Position numbers and translations under genes: made by a program. From Owenia fusiformis (lineage: Eukaryota; Annelida; Polychaeta; Sabellida; Oweniidae), in the NCBI GenBank assembly GCA_903813345.2, contig CAIIXF020000001.1:4834001-4898000 (forward strand): a DNA stretch of 64,000 bases, read 5' to 3'. Below are positions 31,552 through 47,157 of this stretch, piece by piece. The first letter of the stretch is position 1, and each line of letters begins with the position of its first letter. Below the pieces are notes generated by a model that was not told the DNA's origin, did no database searches, and saw nothing but the letters and a program-made list of their open reading frames with translations.

Positions 31552-32100
31552 ATTAAAAAAGGCACATCATCACTATCACCAACGTGCAAAAGTCAGTATT
31601 TTTGCTATAAGTCAGGCAACAATGGTCTATACAACTATATGACCTGTAATAAATACTCATAAGGGACGTTATTATCAAAAAAACTAATGTCATTGTTGGC
31701 TTTTCAAAGATAGCTACCACACGTAACGTTATTTAAAAAATAATCAAAATACATAAAAATTGAATGAAAGGGGGATTGAACAGAGTGGAAATTAATATGG
31801 CTTCAGATGGAACAAGTTTACACTAATTCGGATTTATTGGAAATAAAGTCAAGTAACAGTTCATAGACATATGAATTCCCTCCTCCGTTCAAACCCCCTC
31901 CGTTTTTCAATTTTAATCTTTTTCAATTATTTTTTACATATAAACATGATGGTAACTAACTTTAAAAAGCCAACAATGACATTAGTTTTGTGAAAATAAC
32001 ATCCCTTATGAGTATTTATTACAGGTCTTATAGACCATTGTTACCTGATTTATAGCAAAACATTGACTTAACATGTGAGTGACGATGTGCCTTTTTTAAT
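31552..32100. mobile_element. Palindromic element, about 150-bp arms
   Basis: The left arm at 31552-31710 (ATTAAAAAAGGCACATC ... ACTAATGTCATTGTTGGC) is the near-complement of the right arm at 31957-32100. The centre has two polypyrimidine CCCTCC blocks and no ORF. This is a non-autonomous foldback or MITE-type element. Confidence 0.8.
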
Positions 32101-32418
32101 AGATCTCTTGGAAATGAATAAGTTCAAAAAAGAAGACCTAACATATTTTACCATACAGTGCACAGATCTAGAGCCAGCTCCAGTCTCTATTGGTAGTAGG
32201 CTCAAAGGATAAATTGGAAGATAAGACACGAGCCAAAAATGGCACATCAAAAAAATGACCACCCAAAAATATGACCCTCGTACTGACCTTTATCTATTTT
32301 TTATCTGTCAGACATCTCTTCTTTATGTATTAGTTTGAATGATTGCATGGTATCAATTATTGACCCTGTAATTTGAATTTTTCCTGGACATTTATTTCAA
32401 ATTTTCAGAGCGTAAAGA

Positions 32419-32685
32419 TAATGGAGTGCTTCGGTAATTTCCGGCAGTGTCCGATATTGTTCATCTCTCAAATTACGTCACATCGCAACAAACAGCCAAT
32501 GAAAGTAAAGGATCGCGTAGCCTAACAAACCGTTGTTCTTGTTTCCACAGGAGTTTAAAGATACGTCATGGGACTTCTCGGTAATCTCTGATGATGTCAT
32601 CTGGAGTGGCGTCACATTCTCAGAAAAGACATTTGACTTCGGGAATAAACATTTGAACAACGGAAATAGCCGAAGCACTCCATTA
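32419..32685. mobile_element. MITE with TIR TAATGGAGTGCTTCGG
   Basis: The left end TAATGGAGTGCTTCGGTAAT and right end CGAAGCACTCCATTA are complementary. Length is about 267 bp, with no coding content. Confidence 0.75.
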
Positions 32686-35236
32686 AATTTACGCTTGCTT
32701 ATTTTATGCTTTTATCCATAGACGCTTTCTTGGATGTGTGGCTTTAGTGATTGGAGTTGAAGCTAACAACAGTACGCATCATTTGAGGTATGACATGTGA
32801 TACTAATTGATAAACTGACTCCAAAATCAAGGAAAAATAAATTTTCCGAAGATCTTGTGTCTTGTCCTTGAGTATATTTATTAAGCCTTCACACCATAGA
32901 GGTAATCTGGCAGATGTCTGTGATACAGTGCACCTATTCATTTAGCGATTCAATTGTAAATTTTATCTTGAATAATAAATCTTCCAGATTTGCTGAATTT
33001 TCTTTTTTTCATGAGGTAATGAGACCAAAACTCCAGTTCAACTTGTGAAGTGAAAAAATGGTGACTGTTTGAATTCAAATTTTGCAATCACAACATGAGT
33101 TCCTAAATAATATATTGTACTTTATTCAAAAAGTAATAAACATTCGAAATTAATGATTGCGATGAGTAAATTGACAAATCATGGGCGTAGCGCTATTTTT
33201 ATGTGTAGTAAACCACCACGGGAACACGAGTTGAGCGAAGCAAAAAACGAGCATTCTGGGGTGGGAGTTCTTTATTCTTCTGTATTTGGAGTGTATTTTC
33301 AACCATTTGGTATGCCTGTGCGAAAGGGGCGCTACATCAGAGCAACTGACAATCAAGGTTTTTTATGACATCAGACCAGTCACGGATGTCTAATGTGTTC
33401 TTAGAACGAGATAGGTATCATTATCAACAAACAAGAATTTGGAATCCCAATCTCCTTTCGCCAGATCATTCTTTTCGACTGTGAGACCAGTGGTGAATTC
33501 TGATTCATTCATTCAGTTCCCAGTTGTCACCCATTTATAAAGATAAAACTTTATCTCAATAAACATGACGAAGGCTAATGGCAATAAATATTCATATACA
33601 TCTCAGACGTGAATAAACGGTCACTTACCATCATACTATGAACGAGTAATTCTTCAAATAATTCGTTTATCTTTCTCTTCAATTTTTGTAATTTCCTGGC
33701 AGCTACAGAAGTGAATGACAATAAAAATTTGATTGGCTCCTCTATTTTCATGAACGACCACAATAATTAAGGGACCTGTCTTTCTGGCAATATTTTATTG
33801 AAATTGAGTCGACTATGCCATCTATGTACAGTAAGCTTATATTAAGCTTGGGTAATTTTACTTATGATATAATTTAAAGGATATTTTCATTTTTAGTTGT
33901 TTTATTTACTATAAAAAGTATGTACATAAAAACTACATGTAATACCAAGGGCTTTCAATTAATTAGTGAATTCACAATAAAGTGGGCTTAGAAGAGGCCT
34001 ATCAACATACTACAATTAACAAGAGCAAAAGGAATCAATTTAAATAGTTGAAAAAGTATCATACAGTAATAATAATATGAGACTACTAAAATAATACTGG
34101 TAAATATAAAAAACTACATGTTTACATACTCGGTAAAAAAAGTAAGGGTGGTCATAAAGTAAGATGTTGTTTGAGTCATTGTTTGAGACTTTGTGCATAA
34201 ATATCAAAGATTCCTATTATAAGTTGAATAAGTTCATTGAGGTCATACTGTAGATATTTGAAATGCCAAGTTTATAGACCTAAGATTACATGAGGGCACA
34301 GGCTTATTGCACTAAAAACTAAATAATCTGATATAAAAAATGGCATTCATATATGTCTCTGGTGTGCAGTATCACAGGGGTACTACCAATGAATTTATTC
34401 AAAGACATACTATTAGATATAGTAATTGATACACAAATAAGAATATATAAGAAACACTAAGAATTAGAGATGGTTCATAGCACAGATATTGGCCAGATCG
34501 TTTTGTAGTAGGATCTCATAGGCTCAAAGAATAATTTATTGAGCTACTGATCCTACTTACAAAATAATCTGGCCGGGATCTATGGTTCATAGAAATAAAA
34601 GTGAAACTCGAAATGTTGATGTTTTCAAAGTTTTGAAAATCAAACAATTATCGCAACTTTAAAACAATTTAAAACAGCCGCCATAAATTCTATCCAATCA
34701 AAGCTAGTATTTCAATTAACTTTGCAGTAATTATTGACCAATGAAAAGAGCGCTTATAAAAGGTGTTGGCGTGAAATAGAAAATGGTCTGTTTGTGAAAT
34801 TATCGCTTAAAAACATGAATATCATTGTAAATACATGGAAATAAATGAAACCGATAGACTAGAAGATACATACATACATCAAAATTAAATTTATCGAATT
34901 ATAGACGTTGCAAGATCAATATTGAGCAAATAAGGTAAGAATAATTATAAATCTAAAAGTTTACAGTTTCTGAGTTTCTGATTCAGTGTGTATTTTACTA
35001 TTTAGTGTCGATGAAGGATTTAAGGTTTTGCTCAAAAAATTCAGTTCTGGCCAGAACTTCTGGGTTGTTCAAAGCCACCTAGAAAGAAAAATAGCCCAAA
35101 CTCAGCTCTTCAAATTTTGAGGGGATTTTAAAGTCGGGGCAATCTGCGCGAGGTTCGGTTTTTACTTGGTTCGGTTTTTCTTTAGGGAAGTATGTCACTC
35201 CCATGATTCAAAGTACTTTTCTGTCATCGGTTCGGT
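32686..35236. other. No gene seen; dispersed repeats
   Basis: Includes a dispersed repeat at 33170-33340 (GGGCGTAGCGCTATTTTTATG ...), similar to 39335-39545, and a small inverted repeat at 34475-34592 whose arms share CCAGAT and GTAGGATC and their complements. The rest is AT-rich with no supportable gene. Confidence 0.45.
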
Positions 35237-36000
35237 TTAAGGTGCTATGGAACTTAACAGGAAATGACAAAACAGGAAGTGACAATTTTTTTTGCATTTT
35301 TAGATATTTTTTGAATAAAGATAACAGAGTTCTGGTTTGACCTCCAGTCAATTTAACTATTTCCACATATCATTTACATGACCAGGATCACAATGTGCAT
35401 GGTCAGAATGACCCTAAACATGATGAAATAACCTTTTTAGCCCTTTGAAAGTGTGACTGAAAAAAAGCTAAAAGTAGGAGCGTAGGGAAGGTCACTGAAC
35501 AGAATCTTTTGAATATTTCAGAAAATGTGCCCAATGTATTGCTCTAAATGATACAATCTTTGAAAATTTGATATCATTCATAGAAAAAGAAAAAAAAATG
35601 AAAAAACTGATTTGAAAAGCGATCTATTTTCTTATTATGACCGCCATTTTTGTTTAAGACAATTTTCTAAAATTTCAAAGATTGTACTAGTTAGAGCATT
35701 ATATTGGGCACATTTTCTGAAAAATTCAAAAGATTCTGTTCAGTGACTATCCCTACGCTCCTACTTTTAGCTTTTTTTCAGTCACACTTTCAAAGGGCTA
35801 AAAAGGTTATTTCATCATGTTTAGGGTCATTCTGACCATGCACATTGTGATCCTGGTCATGTAAATGATATGTGGAAATAGTTAATTGACTGGAGGTCAA
35901 ACCAGAACTCTGTTATCTTTATTCAAAAAATATCTAAAAATGCAAAAAAAATTGTCACTTCCTGTTTTGTCATTTCCTGTTAACTTCCATAGCACCTTAA
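35237..36000. mobile_element. Near-perfect palindromic MITE, about 330-bp arms, TTAA-flanked
   Basis: Starts TTAA-GGTGCTATGGAA and ends TTCCATAGCACC-TTAA. The left arm (35241 to about 35572) and right arm (about 35661-35996) are almost exact complements around an 88-bp AT-rich centre. TTAA flanks would fit piggyBac-type target duplication, but TA-based duplication cannot be excluded. Relatives lie at 49914-50325 and, as one arm only, 55690-55757. Confidence 0.88.
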
Positions 36001-36464
36001 GTTTGTACAACAAACGTCTACAAATCCAGCCGGGACAGGTTGATATTATGTCATTACATTTGTTTTTGGTGTATATGTTTTGTTTTGATACGAAACATAT
36101 AGGGGGTGACAAAATTACAAGCAACGTGCATAATTGACCTACCAATCTATTCCTTACAATATCAAATACAATATCTCCCAAAAGATTCACAATATGTTAT
36201 AAATTGTTGAAGTTATTAATGATTCAAAGTGCAAAAATGGGTGAAAAATGTTTAAATTCTCCCAAATAATAAGAATGGTAACCATTCTTATAGAAAAATA
36301 ATACATTATTGTAAAAATCTTTCGTTTTCCTTGAATAAAGTTTGCACTTTTGTGATTTTTAGAAAATAGACATGACAAGGAATGACATGAGCCAAAAATA
36401 TTCTAAAATTGATACAATTTTTTGTTTAGCCTGCTCGCTATCTCTGATTCTCTCTTTAATACGC

Positions 36465-36610
36465 ATGCGCCAAAAACCGAATCAAAAAATGGAATCTCAC
36501 GCAGATTGCCTCTAGTGGGATTTTGGTTGTAGGCTGATTACGCCGCAAGGAGGATTGGCTCCCAGAATGCAACATAACACGTGACAGCTTTCAAAATGCA
36601 GTATCGCCAT
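36465..36610 (+). promoter_or_regulatory. SREK1IP1: Candidate SREK1IP1 promoter (NRF-1, CCAAT, E-box, YY1)
   Basis: About 110-255 bp before the start codon lie ACGCATGCGCC (NRF-1-like), GATTGG (inverted CCAAT), CACGTG and CGCCATTTT (YY1-like). This mix is typical of TATA-less housekeeping promoters. Confidence 0.5.
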
Positions 36611-36717
36611 TTTGAAATGTAACCAATTAAAAGACTTTATTTCACATTTCAAAAAGGAACCCATTTTTCGAATTTTGTTTCAGATCTTGAAAAGAATATT
36701 ATCCAAAGACATCCAGT

Positions 36718-40739
<4,022 letters not shown>

Positions 40740-40859
40740 CTAGTGCATGAGCTAACAAAACATGTACTAGATAAATCAAAGTATGATGAAGAAAAACGAA
40801 AAAGACCAGATGGTGCTGAACATCACGGACATCATCATAAGAAGCACAAGTATGCTTAA
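40740..40859 (+). CDS. SREK1IP1: Putative stop-codon readthrough extension of SREK1IP1 (39 codons)
   Basis: The first stop reads TGA-CTA-G, the established high-efficiency readthrough context (UGA CUAG). In the same frame 39 sense codons follow before TAA at 40857-40859. They encode a lysine/histidine-rich peptide starting LVHELTKHVLDKSKYDEEKR and ending HHGHHHKKHKYA, in keeping with the preceding tail. Composition plus context suggest a C-terminally extended isoform. The alternatives are a recently gained stop mutation or a sequencing error at TGA. Confidence 0.55.
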   Translation, partial: LVHELTKHVLDKSKYDEEKRKRPDGAEHHGHHHKKHKYA

Positions 40860-41307
40860 GACCATCAGTAAAGTGACACAAGGAATCATATACAAACACA
40901 GGCTATAGAACTATGTGGCCAAGCTAAAAGCTAGATGTGAGTTGGAGGGGACTGATAAGAAGGGTCAATCAAAGTTGGATCCTTATATGGATGAGAGAAC
41001 AGTCAAGGCTTAACTCCTAATATGGACATAAGTCTCCTGAGATATTTTATCTTTCAATTAATTGTACTTGACTGTATATTTGATTTATATCTTTATATAA
41101 ACTTTTATTAGAATGCTAGTAAACTCATTGTATGGACTACGCTGAAAAGAAATAATAGAATTTGAATCATGGGAAGTTTGATTTTGATATACTATTAGAA
41201 ATGTTCATAATATACAAGGGTGATATCATTGTAATGTTATAGTCTCTAACTTTTTGTGTTCAACGGTCGGAATCTGTAACACCTGGAAGATTTTGCTATA
41301 AAACTTA

Positions 41308-41559
41308 TTATAACATACCTATGATGATGTATAGTGCAAAGTGCACACAAGACAGCGGGCCAATATTAGTTTTGAAAAGCCCGCGCCCGCTAACTTTCTG
41401 ATTGGTCAAGGCCCTGATGTCATAACCAATCAATCGAAGATAAAACTGCGCGAGCAATTTTTCTAAACTCATTTCAATCATTTTCAAACCATTTGTTTGT
41501 CAATTCTATAAGAAAACGGTACTCTCTGACCAGTCTACATCATCATAGGTATGTTATAA
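41308..41559. mobile_element. MITE-like element with perfect 24-bp terminal inverted repeats
   Basis: Termini 41308-41331 and 41536-41559 are exact complements (outer part TTATAACATACCTATGATGA). The 204-bp interior is relatively GC-rich and non-coding. It forms the first unit of a hairpin cluster. Confidence 0.75.
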
Positions 41560-41564
41560 ATCGT

Positions 41565-41677
41565 TTATGTCACTATCGTGGCATATATGCCCCCGGTTCT
41601 CAGATATCAATGTCCCTCCCAAGGTCGGGCCATGTATCACTGAGACCTCGGGCATATATGCCACGATAGTGACATAA
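41565..41677. repeat. Hairpin with perfect 27-bp arms
   Basis: Arms 41565-41591 and 41651-41677 are exact complements (core CACTATCGTGGCATATATGC). The inner loop carries an additional imperfect match (GGTTCTCAG / CTGAGACC). Confidence 0.85.
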
Positions 41678-41684
41678 CCTCTAA

Positions 41685-42458
41685 GTATTCCATACCTGAT
41701 GAGGTTTCAGGGACATATCAACCGGGAATATATTCCATATCCGGGCAAATATTTTTCGTATGTCCCACTCCAACGGAGCTCCGGGACATATAAATCGTAT
41801 GTCCCGCTTAAAAAAAAAAATTAAAAATAAATTCGGGAAAAAATTTGAAAATAAATATTTGAAAAAAACTGTGCGAAAAAATTTGAAAAAAAATTCTGGA
41901 AAAAATGTGAAAAAATTTGGGAAAAAATGTGAAAAAAATTTGGGAAAAAAATGTTAAAAAAATTTGGGAAAAAAATTTAAAAAAAATTTGGTGAAAAAAA
42001 ATTGAAAAAAAATTTGGAAAAGAATTTTTTTTCAAAATGATAACATATTTTGCAAGTAAACACACCAGAGCATATGGGATACATAGAGGATATCCTATGA
42101 TTTATGAGTGATATGATTTTTATCCACGAATGGATATGATATCTGCACGAGCGAGCGTAGCGAGAGAGTGCAGATATCAATATCCATGAGTGGATTAAAA
42201 TCATATCACGAGTAAATCATAGGATGTTCTTTTTATGTTTGAGTCTGAAGTAGCAAAAATCCATAAACCATCGCATACGACGTCGTATGTCATGGCTAAA
42301 AAACCGTATGTTATGGTTAAGTGAAAATTTGTCAAAAATATCATATTTTACCACTGATTACAAAAATACCGTTTTTATTTTCACATGTTATCCTATGAAT
42401 ATCATGCTAACTATGGAATAAATGCTAATTATTTCAAACCTCATCAGGTATGGAATAC
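41685..42458. mobile_element. Element bounded by perfect 23-bp inverted repeats, with the GGGACATA module
   Basis: 41685-41707 and 42436-42458 are exact complements (GTATTCCATACCTGATGAGG outermost). Inside are the GGGACATACGA module at 41690-41812 (copy of 19020-19141), an A-rich tandem tract at 41813-42030 made of GGGAAAAAATTTGAAAA-type units, and a long hairpin at 42088-42236. ORFs rich in K/N on one strand and F on the other are artefacts of the A-rich tract. Confidence 0.7.
42088..42236. repeat. Long imperfect hairpin with GAGCGAGCGTAGCGAG loop
   Basis: The arms share GGATATCCTATGATTTAT, GATATGATTTT-ATCCAC and GGATATGATATCTGCAC with their complements. The apex is GAGCGAGCGTAGCGAGAG. Confidence 0.8.
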
Positions 42459-42463
42459 AACAG

Positions 42464-42604
42464 TTATGCACGGTCGGTTTGGATACAGGAAATATCCCTT
42501 GGGATATACAACATATCTTCCCTTGGTCCCTTCGGTCCCTCGGGAAGATATATTGTATATCCCTCGGGATATTCCCTGTATCCAAAACCTCCCAGTGCAT
42601 AACC
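42464..42604. repeat. Long hairpin, about 67-bp arms
   Basis: The left arm (about 42464-42530) and right arm (about 42537-42604) are near-complete complements containing TTGGATACAGG, AATATCCC and GGGATATACA. It lies immediately after the preceding inverted-repeat element. ORFs called on both strands here are artefacts. Confidence 0.85.
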
Positions 42605-45600
42605 CCTATGCATATTGACTCGATTGATGATGTCATTGTAGATAGCAACAAGGTTCAAGCAAAAATAGGCTTAACTTTTTGCTTATTTTCATCATCAGTC
42701 TGGCCAATATAACATTGTTTCTTTGATATACCAAAAGGTGACAGTGTTTCTTGGAAATGTCTATTTGAAAGGATTTTCGAAAATCGTATTATTGCCATTC
42801 CAGGAGAAACGCTCATTATCCAACAGAATGATTCTACAGACTCGTTCGGAAGGGATATGGAAAAGTTCTGTTCATTCGTCTAGCGTCTGTCCGGGAGATA
42901 ATTGAAACACCAGTTGACGGATTGTGTTCAGCTTTCATAAGCTGATGCCTAACGGGCATAGGACTTCTTCTTGCGGAGGAGATCTCAATATGGCCGCTCA
43001 ATTTAAAATGTCCGCCATTTGCCATTGTACATGTTGATGTCTTACTGATTTGGATAAATGCTCATTTAGTTCCTATGTATGATGCTTCCATCTATATGCA
43101 GGAATCTCTGTATATCTTCATTCAGAGTATCTCACCACAAATACATGGCCCCTCGGAGCGCTCTGTTCAACCCTGGTCTTAATATGCTTGGAAATCCTAG
43201 ACTTGGCCAGTTTCAGAAAAGCAAAGAAACTTCATCATTTTGGTTTGGAGGCTGGATATCTGCTCAACAACTTTTGGAATAAATCTCTGAATAGTTTATC
43301 TTCATGTTTTTATGGATATTTTTAAATGCTGAAGCATGTCAAGCATCATACTAAAACTAATTCCTGAAAATCTCAAGTTAATATATTTATCAGTATCTGA
43401 GATATGAGGGTGTCTTATAGTACCCCCTGTATATTTTATCAGGGGGGTATAAGAAATGCTCTGTAGAGAGTTGCCCAAGGGTGCCGCACCGGCATCCAGT
43501 GGTTTTGAGGTCCCAATCCTATATTCATGTTGATAAGTTAAAAAAACATTGTAATCCGAAGAAAACGATTGAATGTCAAACAGTCGTTATCCATTGAGTA
43601 TTAGTTCACAAGTGCTTCCCGCATTGAATGTTCTTCACAAAATTCATGAAGATATATCATCATTTGACTGTTATTTCAAAATTATAGGGCTGCACTTTTA
43701 TGTCAATGTTTTAAATACGTTTAGTGTGCTTTTTGAGTTAAAGACGCAATGACTGATGAAACAATTTAAATCAAGGTACAATACCATAATATAGATGCCA
43801 TATAGATGGCATGTAACATGACAAGGCAGCCACAGTCTTGTGACACGAGTGTGTCGCTTAGTAAATGTATTTTGGGTACCAACATTGACCAATATGATTT
43901 TGTTGCGTGCGTCTTCTATTTTACAATGTTTCTTGAAAAGAATTACAATGATGACGATAACGATGGTGATAATGAACTGATTTAAATAATGGCGCTCATC
44001 AATTAATAATTTCACCGTTTAGTTTAAGTCCAAGTTTGTGAATGACCGGAATTCACCCTCCTTTTCATGCAAAAACACGGTCTTTAAGCGTACTCAATAA
44101 TATATTAGTTACTATAATTGGTAATAGTTTATACTTATGATCGTGCTTGTGACATCTAATTTGCACAAAATCGCTAGTTTTATGAGCCACGTCATGGCTT
44201 TTTAATCTTAACCATTTTAAACAAGTCATTTCGATGACAAAATATTTCCGCAATATTAGAGAATGAGACCATATCTAAGTGTATCCGTTCTTGTCAACGT
44301 CTCGCCAACACTCCAAAATGCATGCAGCGTCATGTTGAAATAATGACGTTTGCTCTCATACTTTTTATTAACCTTTCAAATAATGACAAAATAGAAATTT
44401 TTGTGTTAGAAGTGCGAAAATCATAAATTATCAGAATTGATACGCCATATGCATATTTCATAAATTAATGTTTGATGTTAAGATATAACCGTTTTTATGT
44501 CACCACAATAAGTTGTTATGGTTTCAAACTTTTTTGTGGCGGCGGTTGGTGCTCGGCGTCTGTATAAAATGGCAGGTCGTGACATTTTACATGTAGTGTC
44601 TTGTTATAATGTAATCCGCCAGTATATTTCTAGTTTCATTGCACCTTTTCAAAGTATTAGGCTTATATTCAGATAAGTGTCGTCATCTTATCCTGAAACT
44701 GATAGGTGAGCGGGCGTCTTTGCAGGTGGGTGGGCTTCTCAACTAACTTGTTATTGATTAAAGTAAATTATTAAGACATCAAAGTCATGTAACAACGTTT
44801 GAAACAGGATGGTTTCTATGAAATCAAATTGATTTTATGCCCCGTCTTATGTGTACAAATTTCAATATCTTACACTTTATAAACAAAGTCATGCTTCCTT
44901 TCTAAATGAAAAATATTTTCTTTACAGACCGTCGATTGATTTTCAAGACGTAATCAAGAAAGTGAAAAAGATGCTACGCGGAATTTTCGATGGTGCGGTT
45001 CTGACATCAGTCATTGTCGGTGGACTTTCAATAGAATACCTGTAAATCTGACAGATCTTCACTGATTTGGGTACGCGTTAGCACTGAAATAAGTGATAAA
45101 TTTTGACTTTTCTTTTCATCCCGGCCCTTATCGTATAGATTTCTTGCCAGAATGATACACGTTTTTGATGGCGGACACAGAAATGCTGAACATAATCTTG
45201 AGTATAAATCGCCAGATGGCAATTTCAGGGGAAATAGACGCGGTTCAGTTTTGAACTCTAAAAAATGCAAACGCAATGAGAAGCCAAGAAACACGTTCAC
45301 ACTGAACGAAACTGTGTTCAGTGAACAAAGTTCACTTTCAATTCTTCCAAGGTATTTTTACATTTCTTGTATGAAGCCCTAAAAGTCTGTTAGTTACCAA
45401 AAATAGGATAACTATTACGTTTAGAATCCGAAAATAAAAAAGTTGAAAAAATGATTCGCATAAAATTTCATTTTTACATAACTTTTTTGAACATTGCTTA
45501 TCTACGTCACTTCCACCACGATTAATAATTTCGATTTGTCAGATTTAGTCAGTTGAGACCTGTCAAATTTTCAGTTCTTGTTTGTCAGATAATTGGGTTC

Positions 45601-46460
45601 GATTTTCTGAGGATGTCAACATAATGCGAGCTAAGTGTCCCAGAATCTTAGGCTCATGTTGCTTGCGTAATCAGACATAGGAAAGGATATTGGACGGATT
45701 ACAGCACGTAGGCGCGGGATTTAAAGCCGTTCAGAAACAAATACAACGAATGTTCTAGAACTAATTGAAATCAAAGAGCCTGTGGAACTATTGAACAGCA
45801 ACATGTCTTACTAAATCAGCATTATTTTGAGAAATGTACCATATTTGTGAAATAATAATGGAACAGACACAAAAAGTCTTTGAATGTGTTGTGCAGAATT
45901 TGCAAAGTGTATTATTTTATCCTTAAATCATAACAGAAACGAGCATCATTGTTTGCTATAGTTACTAGTATAGTAAATTGTATTTAAAAGAATAATGCAC
46001 TCTGTGGATTGATTTGTGGTGTCTTGATCTTTTTTTCATGGCCATGTGAGTTGTTCCCGTCATTTTGGTCTTGAGATCCTGAAATTAAACAGTTTAGAAA
46101 TGATCTAATGTTCTATACTAGTACATAAAATATAGAGACAAGAATGAGATATTAATACAGTAATAATGGTGATGATATTGGTCGGTGATGCCAATGAATA
46201 ATAATCAGAGGAAATACTCACTGTCAAACAAATACGTGCAGTATTTGGATAAAATTGCACTTTGTGAAGCTCATAGGTATAAGTGCAGAACGTCATCTTA
46301 ATTGATGAATGACTTGGGATAATTATCAAAAATTGTATTTGTTATTCAGATTCAGCTAGGATCAATGTTAGTGTAATGTTTTTATGTGGGCTTTACATAG
46401 TATTATACACAGTAATTAGACGAAGCTTTTAGATACCTAAAAGAGTGATACAAATAGTAG
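42605..46460. other. No supportable gene
   Basis: Several ORFs of 60-105 codons exist on both strands, but none has a recognisable domain or consistent splice sites. Sequence around 42.7-43.3 kb is somewhat less AT-rich and could contain an unrecognised exon. Confidence 0.4.
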
Positions 46461-47157
46461 CCCAATTTACACTACGAGCAGCATTCCAAGACGTTTTAGA
46501 AAAATTAAGTTGAGTTTGCATTACCATTTTCAAGACGTCTTAGGAAATAAGATCGAGTTTACACCTGTTTTCCTAAAACGTCTTAGAGATACTCGTATGT
46601 AGGTATACATGTAAAATGAAAAAGGCAGTTCAGTACTTGTTGAAGGACGGTTCAGTCAATATAGCTATTCCTTTCCCGCTTCTATACTTTGTACCCGACT
46701 TTGTACTAAATGCATCGGTTTCAGAAAAATATTTTCTAAAGACAGCATTGTTAAAAGCATGAAAGAGAACAGGAAGATTTTATGCATAAATAAGGATTAT
46801 GATAAATCCCCAGGCAAATAAGTTCTTCTCAATAATTTTTGGATGATATTGGGAACAAGGGATATAACAAAATAAAGGACCAGACGACATATGTAAATGG
46901 AAAGTTTCAAATGTTTCGTTCGGCGCAATACGCAAAAAACCGGGCTAAGAGCTCTTAGCTAAAAACGATGGATTTACACTCGTTTGTAAAACGTTTAATG
47001 CTAAGACGTCTTAGCTATGACTAGGGTCCTAAAACGTTTTAGCTAAGCGCTCTTAGCCGAGAGCTTTTGAGTAAATCTGGATTTACATTACATTTGTAAA
47101 ACGTTTTAACGCTAAAACGGTTTAGCTAAGACGTCTTAGCGCGCTAGTGTAAATCCA
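46461..47157. mobile_element. Inverted-repeat element rich in TAAGACGTCTTAGCT palindromes
   Basis: The outer ends CCCAATTTACACTA and TAGTGTAAATCCAA are inverted. The interior carries many copies of AAAACGTCTTAG, TAAGACGTCTTAGCT and TTGTAAAACGTTTTA, themselves palindromic, plus internal copies of the end (GGATTTACACTCG, GGATTTACATTAC). It looks like nested copies of one MITE family. Confidence 0.7.

Noticed and set aside
41760-42065. K/N-rich and F-rich ORFs
   Set aside because: By-products of the A-rich tandem tract; no domain or splice context.
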